Shown piece by piece: positions 56,195 through 64,000 of a DNA stretch of 64,000 bases. Source of the stretch: Silene conica (lineage: Eukaryota; Streptophyta; Magnoliopsida; Caryophyllales; Caryophyllaceae); the NCBI GenBank assembly GCA_029255685.2, contig CM055314.2, forward strand, positions 2,312,399-2,376,398. Reading direction: 5' to 3'. The translations under genes were made by a program, and so were the position numbers. How positions within the stretch are numbered: position 1 is the first letter of the stretch; the number at the start of each line of letters is the position of its first letter. A model generated the notes under the pieces. It was not told where the DNA came from. It worked only from the letters and a program-made list of their open reading frames with translations, and searched no databases.

Positions 56195-56810
56195 TACATT
56201 TTTTTATTGTCAATTACAAACTTAAATGTCGTTTTGCTACCCTCACTAAAACAAATGAATTATAATTCATGTGAATTACGAAAAAAGATACGAGTAATTG
56301 TTTGTTTATCTTAAATTACAAGCAAGACTCTTTGAACAAATAAACGGGATGGAGACGAGGGAGTATACTCCATTCATGATAATATGATATGAAAGAAATT
56401 AGAAAACTCCATACATTTATTTTGATTTAATACGTTAATATTGTTAATAGTGATCTTACTCTGAACATTATATTCAAATAAATTATTAAGACCGCCAGTG
56501 AATTTAATTCGTCATCAACAATTGTTTTCAACTTGCTTATGTCATGAATGATGTACTTAAAAGCTCTTTGTGTCTTTTTATTTTTGAGTTAATCATGCTA
56601 ACTTCATTCCAAAAACAAAAAGTTATTATGGAATTACATAAAATGTCTTTAAATGAATATAATGCCTTTTTTTAGAGTTAATGAATATGTTGTACTACAA
56701 GCATTTATCCTAAATCCTTATGGTGATCAACACCTACACTAAGGAAAATATATATTAATATCGTCAATAAACACCTCGTTTTAAACCAAATAAACATTTG
56801 TACTAAATAG

Positions 56811-57354
56811 TAGACCTGACAAACAGGTCGGGTCGTGTCGGGTTCGTGTTCGTGTCACCATTAAATGGGTCATGACCCCCTCAACCCTAACCCGACCCAA
56901 TTAGATAAACGGGTCACATGCATCAACCCTAACCCAACCCATTTGTTTTTTCAATAACCCAACCCGACTTGTGTAACCCATTTAAGTTTTAATAGATCAA
57001 TTTCGACCCATTAAACCCGTTTAACCCATCCAACCCATATAAATATAATGCATTTAAAATTAAAAGTTACAGCAAGAATAGACAATCTTCATATCTTATT
57101 TCAAATCCAAAATAACGTACATAACCCGATTATAATCCATTTAGATGGATATATCATAACCTATTTAAAGTAATGGGTTATTCGTGTCGGGTTCGTGTCG
57201 TAAGACTCCAACCCGAACCCGACCCATATAAGTTCGAGTCGTGTTCGTGTCAACCCAATTACGTAAACGGGTTGAAACAGCTTGACCCGAACCCGCTAAT
57301 TTCGTGTCGGGTTCGTGTCGTGTTTTCGGGTCGTGTCAATGATTGCCGCCTCTA
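56811..57354. mobile_element. Non-autonomous hAT-like element, 544 bp
   Basis: Perfect 8-bp duplication CTAAATAG (56803-56810, 57355-57362). Ends TAGACCTGACAA and ATTGCCGCCTCTA. Interior GGGTCGTGTCGGGTTCGTG and ACCCATATAAGTTCGAG match 40123-40733 in opposite orientation. Confidence 0.92.
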
Positions 57355-57489
57355 CTAAATAGGTTTACATATTCATTTTTTTACTTGTTTGTGTGGCGGA
57401 GGGGGTTGTTAGGAATTAGGATGGATGGAGTATTATTTAAGGCAAAGTATATTCCGGGATATTAAATATTTCCGAGAAAAATGAATATA

Positions 57490-57830
57490 TATCAGATGTA
57501 ATACCTTCAATTTTTTATTTTTTGAGCATATATGTATTTTTTGAACTTATTGCCCCAAACTTTATTTGTTTTTGAGCAAATGTGTATTTTTTTGAGCATA
57601 TTAAAGTGTATAAGTTAGATTTTAGTTTTTTTTTTCCGTCATAACTCAAATTCAACTAAACTTATATGTAATATTTTTGAGTTTTATTATTGTAATTTTT
57701 TAGAGCTTAATGTTTAAATAAATAAACTCAGAAACTTTATAGAAAAACTCATAATTTCTAAAACAAAACCCAAAAACTTGACTATAATGCTCAAAAACTA
57801 TAAAATTGGAAGTAATACCTCAGATGTACC
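57490..57830. repeat. AT-rich repeat with TTTGAGC/GCTCAAAA motifs
   Basis: Resembles 15100-15560: left half with TTTTTGAGCATAT, right half with GCTCAAAAACTATAAAATTG, ending GTAATACCTCAG. Probably the same decayed family. Confidence 0.4.
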
Positions 57831-57849
57831 CTTCACTTACTGAATTTTC

Positions 57850-58145
57850 CACAAATAGAATTATACATCCAGATGTAGATGAGTATCGTACATCTAATAC
57901 AAATCTAATTGAGCTTATATGCAATGTTTTTTGAACTTTTAACAATTTTTTCTTGCTCTATAATTTTTTAGTGTTAAAATTAAAATCATTGGATTTTATA
58001 TGTATTATTTTTTATTTTTAATATATTGTTTTGATTTACAATTTTTTTATAAAAATGCTCAGATTCTTTTCAAAAAAGCTCCTAAAATATTTCTATAAGC
58101 TCAAATTCTTTGTTATACATCTGGTTGTATAATCCTCTAATTGTG
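57850..58145. mobile_element. TIR element of the GGATTATAC family
   Basis: CACAAATAGAATTATACATCC at left, GGTTGTATAATCCTCTAATTG at right. The interior matches 32282-32608 closely (GTACATCTAATACAAATCTA). Confidence 0.7.
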
Positions 58146-58649
58146 AATTTTCCTATGTATTAAATTTACCGTCTTTTTTCCTACAAAATTTATGCCACAA
58201 TAATTTACACTACAAATCACTCCTAAATTTCTTATTATTAGTTTTTGTTAAATAATCCACCCAAAATAAATAAAATGAAGGCCGTATATTTTAATAACAT
58301 TCAAAAACAATGTTACTTTCCATGTTCTTGTCATTTGTTTACATATTTCATTTTTCACCATGTTAGTAATTTGCTTACCTTTGAGAAATCGTTCTTTGAG
58401 ATATCGTTCTAATAAATAGTTGAATTGAATCTTCCACATCTATTAATAGTTTCTTAAAATGATATGGCAAACTTGAATTGTGGGAGCTAGTGCACGTCGT
58501 AATTCTATCAATAAATAAATTTAGACAAGACCATGCTTTTAAGAGTGCGATGTGCTATGGATACAATTTGTGATTGACAAAGCAAGAGATGTGTCATGCA
58601 TGATTGAGATCATATCCTATTTAGAGTATAAGTAGTACGCAAAATTCTT

Positions 58650-58830
58650 ATTTGTGACGACATTATCCGCCGCAGGTTTGCGGCGCGTCAGATAAAGCTC
58701 ATTTTGGAAGATAAAGACAACTCATTTGATATCCTCTATGCACTTTTATTATTGTCTTATCTAATCAAGTGAGTGTATTTAACCCGTCACAAGCTTGTTA
58801 CGGATATATTCATCACAAGAGAGACTTAAC
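58650..58830. mobile_element. gacggata-family MITE
   Basis: TTATTTGTGACGACATTATC at left, GTATTTAACCCGTCACAAGC and CATCACAAGAGAGACTTAA at right; AT-rich core with TTGTCTTATCTAATC. Confidence 0.65.
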
Positions 58831-58839
58831 TGCAAAACT

Positions 58840-61000
58840 CCACTACTACTAACTACTCCGTATACTAGTGCTCTCATGGTCCTCAAAATTATTGCTCTAA
58901 ATAGGACTTTGTAATAAATGATTTGAGTTATTGTATTCTTCACGTTTCATAAGTTCCAATTCTAGTTGGGAGTGAGTAAACAATTTAGTTTGAGTTTCAC
59001 AACAAACACATCCAAATTTAGTAGGGTATATTGTAAAATAATCATCTTATGATAATATCGTAATGAATTTCCGAATTAGAATTTTTTTTGAATAAGTATA
59101 GGTTATATGGAGGGAAAACAAAATTATAGTATTTTTCATAAGTAAAAGAAGATTTAGTTTTAAAATCAATTAGTAATTACAAGAGCAACATAGGTTTAAA
59201 AATAACCTAATCTTTCTCCTAATCTTGTAAACATGGCTCATTCTCATGTGAAATTGTGAACAAATTGGATGTTAAGGAGCCAATTCTTCACAAGAAATTA
59301 CTTAACTATGATATTCTTAATTTATTCTTTATATTATATTGTTTTTTTTTCACTAATTTTACACAAACCAATTATGGGAATGTTTAGCCAAAAACGGCCA
59401 AACAAAAAATTGTATTACAATTTAAAACAGAAAACAAACTAATGCACTCGTATCGGCGGAAGTTAACTAAATGATCATGTGATATCTCATCCATGTCCGC
59501 AGGCCGCAGCTAGACTCAAGACTTAATATATCACACATGTCAATCCATTGCTCCCCATTTGCCAAAAATGTGAAATGGTTCACCACAGTTTTGAAAACAT
59601 AGCAAGTGTCAGTTACTACATCAATAATCATAAAAAAACAAACAAGCCAAATCGTACAAACTCCGTCTTAATTCAATCCCTTAAAATCCAAAAATAGGAT
59701 CCAAATCGCAACCCGGATCTGACTACACATCGCAACATGTAGCCCCGTCAGGCACCCATAACCCATTGCAACATGTAACCCACAACGACGCTAGTGGTAA
59801 AACGTAGTCTAGCCACCAAAATCCTCACTCATCGCAACTAGCCAACACCAGATCATTAATGTGCACATTCCCCTTGTAACGGGAGACACAAGCTAAGGGG
59901 CGAACATGGACGGGGAGACCATCTCCCGACAATGGTTCCACAATCAAGATCGACAACATACAATACCACAATATAGCTCAATCATACAACTGAAGCATAC
60001 CATACGATAAACATATCAACAACTGTCACAAACATGAATCAACCAATGCAATAACTGAGTAGGGAAATCCTACCTGATAAGAAACGATAAAAAAATACGA
60101 TCAGCCACTAAAGACTTTCCTCTACGAATATCATCACCTAATCATAAGCACATGAAACCAATCACAAACCATAACATACATCATTTTCAATTCCTCCAAA
60201 ACTAACTCAACCTAGGGTTACAAAATCAATAAGAGGAAAGGAACGTGATTTACCACTAATCTAACGAAAAGGCATAAAGTCGGCAATCTAAAAGCTAAAA
60301 TCTTGCCTTTGAGATGATTGAGATGATTAGAGTATAAAGAGTGTGTTTAGGTTTTTTCTAGAAAAATGAAAAGAAAGTGACGGTTTCAAAAGTTAATACA
60401 ATTCTAATTATCACAATCAACTCGGCGAAAAACTTGTATAAAATTAGATACTTGGTTAAGTACCTGAGATACTCGATCGAGTATTTACATACTCAATTGA
60501 ATACCACTCAGGCAGTAATTTGTCAAACCAACCTCATGGGCGTACTCGTTCAAGTACACTCTACTCGACCGCATACCCTACCTACTTTATCGAGTGCTCC
60601 TCTAAGGAGTATCTGTATTACAAATGTAACAGTTAGTTGTCAATCCATCCGCATACGAAATAAATTAAGGATTTTCTACGAAATAATCACGTGTTTTTCC
60701 GAATTTTACGGTATACGTATTAGGGTATACGTGTTATACTACTTTTAATGACTATGACAATTGACAATAGTCTATTTGTATAAAAGCTTACCTTGGTATG
60801 AATAAATGAATGAAATAAAGGAGTATCTCCTCTCCGTACAGTATTTATAGCAATCCAGTTGTGAAAAGTAACATACTTGTATAAAGACAGGAAGTCTGAG
60901 AAGAACGGAAAGGCAGAGTGTAAGAATCCTTGTTAACCAATGAAAAGATCCTGTATATATCCATACAAAGACATTAGACATACTCCATAGTCTTGGAAGG
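58840..61000. other. Intergenic DNA, possibly old LTR-element remains
   Basis: No gene supported. 59440-60760 has a different, more GC-rich texture with CATCGCAACATGTAGCC-like and TACTCGATCGAGTA-like motifs, suggesting a decayed LTR-retrotransposon end, but no termini, protein motif or duplication could be shown. Confidence 0.3.
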
Positions 61001-61005
61001 GTATT

Positions 61006-61588
61006 TGTTAAATTCAACAACGGATCTGGGCCATACCCGAACGGAGGAGGAACAGTCCACAATATAAACCCAAGAGGGTTCCACTCTAAAACCAATTGGC
61101 AATAGAGAGAGTAACCCCTTGCCTTATATTATGATAATTCTTCTCCTCTTCGATCAATGTGGGACAATCCTCACATGTGGGTTTATCGGGTTTCTTCACA
61201 CTCCCCCTCACATGTGAGGCCCACTTACACACAGACTGGACAAATTCAACTGAGCAACCTTGCTCGTCAAGCTGTAAACTTGGCCCAGTATCAACTCAGA
61301 CCGGACATATTCAACTGAGCAATTTTCTTTGCTCGTCCGACTGCAAACTCTGGCCCATGAATCCCAGGTCTTTAGCCATGGGCTCTGATACCATGTTAAA
61401 TTCAACAACGGGTCTGGGCCACACCCGAACGGAGGAGGAACAGTCCACAATATAAACCCAAGAGGGTTCCACTCTAAAACCAATTGACAATAGAGGGAGT
61501 AACCCCTTGCCTTATATTATGATAATTCTTCTCCTCTTCGATCAATGTGGGACAATCCTCACATGTGGATTTATCGGGTTTCTTCCCG
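61006..61588 (-). mobile_element. TRIM (small LTR retrotransposon, fossil)
   Basis: 583 bp with two direct LTRs of 195 bp (61006-61200 and 61394-61588) that differ at about six or seven positions (about 3%). A perfect 5-bp duplication GTATT flanks it (61001-61005, 61589-61593). Read on minus, the first LTR is followed by TGGTATCAGAGCCCATGG, a primer-binding site for initiator tRNA-Met, and the second is preceded by a purine tract GTGAGGGGGAG. It has no coding capacity, as in all TRIMs. At common plant substitution rates the insertion would be about one to two and a half million years old. Confidence 0.9.
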
Positions 61589-61893
61589 GTATTGCACTAT
61601 TGGGAGAAAACAACAGGCCAGAATCAAGAAACAATGTCCTACAAAAATACCACGACTTGTACAGTCATGTCCTACTACTTGATTGTATTGTAGACATTTA
61701 ATTTAAGATACGAACCAACCACTTTTCAAAATTATCAAAATGGAATACGTAAATTTTCACGAAAGACGGGTACTATTCGTTACAAACTAAAGACGGATAG
61801 TGTCCCTCTTACATAAAGCAAGTTGCATTGTTTATATAATGTTTCATTTTCAAGTATTGTCTTCAGCTTGTGACGGATATTACACGTCACAAG

Positions 61894-62380
61894 TAGATGT
61901 GACAATCGGGTCACTCCGGTCGGTTACGGGTCGGGTCAAAGCAGGTTGGGTTATATCGGGTTCGGGTTATGTCGAGTGACAATTCGGGTGGGGTCATTAG
62001 CGGGTCAGGTTATTGATATATATTTTATCTTATATATTTAGTTTTAGATGATAATTTTATGTTTAATTAATGGATAGATGTATTAATTGAAGTTTAAGTT
62101 AAAATAATTAAGAAGAATTATTAATTTGGTGTCATTTAAACCATTATTAAGCCAGTTTATTATAACGTCATCTATCGGGTTGAAAAATATCGGGTCACAG
62201 GCCGGATCGGTTCGGTTCTGGTCAAGTTCGTGTTGGACAAAATAATGCTGCTATCGGTTAGCGGGTCAGTTCGGGTTGGGTCAGTTCGGTTTCAGGTCGC
62301 CCAATTCTCGGGTTGGATCGGGTCGAGTTTCGAACGGGTCGGGTCGGATTCATCGGGTCGGTCAACTTTTACCAGCTCTA
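61894..62380. mobile_element. hAT-like GGGTCGG element inserted in a gacggata MITE
   Basis: Perfect 8-bp duplication GTCACAAG (61886-61893, 62381-62388), itself part of the host MITE end. Ends TAGATGTGACAA and TTACCAGCTCTA. Interior packed with GGGTCGGGTC, GGTCAGTTCGG and TCGGGTTGG. 487 bp, non-coding. Confidence 0.88.
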
Positions 62381-62654
62381 GTCACAAGCAAGACTTTTTG
62401 AATAGAATAGTGCAGGAAGTAGAACTTTGCATACGCGAGGGTTTAGACTACGTAATTACTACTCTCATGTTTACTAGCTACTTACAAACTCAGAACTAAC
62501 TCCTTAATGCCTGACACTATTGCTATACTTCATTTCTCTCAGTCCACTGACATGAACGGATTTGCAATCAATTACTCCCTATCAAAAACTATGTGCTCCA
62601 TGGGTAAACACAGCATCAATCCAGCAATCCTTCGCCTTTATTGGTTCACAAATT

Positions 62655-62875
62655 ATAATTGAAAACGGACCTTATCCGTCATAAGTCGAGGACGGATAGT
62701 ATAACTCTCACAAAATGCAGGTGAGATGATCCATGAAATCCTCCATTTAGCCTCACTTGTTCTCTCACTAGTCACTAGTACTAGCCCCACTTGTTCCCTC
62801 ACTAGTACTGTTGTGGATGGGATACTATCCGTCTTTACCTTATGACAGATAGTATTCGTCTTCAATAAGACTGTT
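62655..62875. mobile_element. gacggata-family MITE
   Basis: ATTGAAAACGGACCTTATCC at left, CTTATGACAGATAGTATTCG with TCTTCAATAAGACTG at right. Core contains a tandem (TCACTAGT) stretch. Confidence 0.6.
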
Positions 62876-62952
62876 TGTTATTGGTTTTACCCTTTTAATA
62901 TTCAAACTTGTTAGATAACACCTTACAATAAATATAATTTTGTTTTCAAAAG

Positions 62953-63630
62953 TGATAGGAGATCCATAGTTAATATTGTGAATGAATGAGAGTTTATGAT
63001 TTTCATATATAAAAGTTACAGAGATAGTTCTAGGTATAAATACAAGAGTTTGAGTATAAGACTAAGTCTACCCTAGTATCTACAATATCTCGTAAATACG
63101 GAAATAAGATAACAACTTTATATACTTTACATAAACTGAAATATATGATATATGGGAATAATATTCAGGGAATATTATTATTCTCAACATGCTCCCGCAA
63201 GATGGACGAGCTGAAAGCTAGACCAATCTTGGAAATCAGAGTTGTATGACGAGGACGAAGCAACGGTTTTGTTAAAACGTCAGCTAGCTGGTCATGACCA
63301 GAGATGTGAAGGACGCGGAGGGTACCTTACTGTACGCGTTCACGTACGAAGTGAAAGGCTAGAGCCAGGTGTTTCATTCGGGAGTGAAACACAGGGTTGG
63401 CGGAGAAGTGAATAGCACTCAAATTGTCCGAGTAGATTACCGGAGTTGTTGTCGGTGTGGCACGGAGTGCAGTTAGGAGAGACTGTAACCAGGCGAGTTC
63501 TGATGTAGTGTCGGCAATGGCCCGAAACTCTGCTTCGGTAGAGGAGCGAGCAAGGGCTCGTTGTTTCTTGGAGGCCCATGAGAGGGCATTTCGACCAAGA
63601 TATGTTATAAAACCGGAAGTAGACACATAA
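62953..63630 (-). mobile_element. Ty1/Copia LTR-retrotransposon 3' remnant (fossil)
   Basis: On minus: the C-terminal RNase H part of a Copia polyprotein (63327-63626, with SKKQRALARSSTEAEFRAIA and YSDNLSAI), then non-coding sequence with a purine tract, then one LTR (62953-63189, beginning TGTTGAGAATAATAATATTC). Only this 3' portion is seen; the rest of the element is absent to the right. A broken copy. Confidence 0.85.
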
Positions 63631-63639
63631 GTATATGCG

Positions 63640-64000
63640 GATGAATTTGTGACGGGGGAAAATGGAAGGAGATTGATGGAGTTAAAATTTGGAAATGAAT
63701 TTTATCGAATGAGAGAATTGTGTTTTAATGGAGGAAAGAGAGGGGAAGGGTAATGTAGGTATTAATTTAGGTTTGAAATTGAAAAGGGGCGAAATAAACT
63801 AATTTCCGTCATTTTTTAGCAATTTCCGTCGTCTTGGTAGCAATCGTGTAAGTTTTTACACTTATTAGGTTGTTATTTGAATAATTCAACATATTAGGTA
63901 GTAATATGCAAAAGTTTAGACTTATTAGGTACTAACTAATTTTGTACCCGTGCAGAAAGCACGGGTTGTTTTAAATATTAAGGTTAAAGTCGGTATTTCA
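63640..64000. other. Intergenic end of the window with a Helitron-like hairpin
   Basis: No gene. At 63936-63971, read on minus, AACCCGTGCTTTCTGCACGGG is followed by a short spacer and a TTAGT-type end, resembling a Helitron 3' terminus; its body would lie beyond the window. Confidence 0.4.

Noticed and set aside
59440-60760. Possible Ty3/gypsy LTR or end
   Set aside because: Texture and a few motifs suggest it, but no paired LTR, primer-binding site, protein motif or duplication could be shown.
61159-61483. Frames of 90-107 aa near the TRIM
   Set aside because: They fall inside the TRIM LTR and interior and duplicate each other between the two LTRs; TRIMs are non-coding.

Overview
The window is nuclear DNA from a flowering plant. 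The genes carry GT-AG introns, two proteins have organelle-type N-termini, and plant-specific families are present (HAK/KUP, KCS, chloroplast RH39). Most of the rest is small transposable elements. The repeat style (many short elements with gacggatatatccgtc ends) makes me suspect Caryophyllales, but that is from memory and tentative.

Host genes, left to right: (1) a Rab7/RABG3 small GTPase, + strand, 267-4741, seven exons, 205 aa. (2) A HAK/KUP potassium transporter of the KUP10/KUP11 type, - strand, 6984-14023, eight exons, 785 aa. (3) A chloroplast DEAD-box RNA helicase of the RH39 type, + strand, 22579-34328, nine exons, 678 aa. (4) A 124-aa plant membrane-anchored protein of unknown function, - strand, 34816-35190. 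(5) A 161-aa probably mitochondrial protein of unknown function, + strand, 40939-41424. (6) A single-exon 3-ketoacyl-CoA synthase (KCS), - strand, 51408-52805. Their functions (vacuolar traffic, K+ transport, plastid rRNA maturation, very-long-chain fatty acid elongation) are unrelated; this is an ordinary plant gene string, not a cluster. All exon joins were checked for frame by hand.

The standout element is a complete Pong-like PIF/Harbinger DNA transposon at 36049-40063. It has a perfect TTA target duplication, matching 15-bp ends, an open SANT/Myb-like ORF1 and an open transposase ORF2 with a DDE triad. It sits 59 bp from a hAT-like element that is about 200 bp upstream of the mitochondrial-protein gene.

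The other repeats fall into families. Non-autonomous hAT-like elements, several with perfect 8-bp target duplications, lie at 21634, 40123, 43371, 44357, 47835, 53317, 56811 and 61894. Stowaway and other TA-duplicating elements include one nested inside another (55366-56194). Tourist-like elements lie at 18836, 42381 and 47478. Mutator-like and long-inverted-repeat elements sit in introns of Rab7 and RH39. There is a complete small Helitron (32099-32966) with further Helitron ends nearby, tRNA-derived SINEs, and LINE-like insertions. LTR kin are present as fossils: five short TRIM-like copies in the first 19 kb, a TRIM at 61006-61588, and a Ty1/Copia 3' remnant at the right end. An 81-bp minisatellite with an inverted portion lies downstream of the 161-aa gene. 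No rRNA, functional tRNA or CRISPR was seen.
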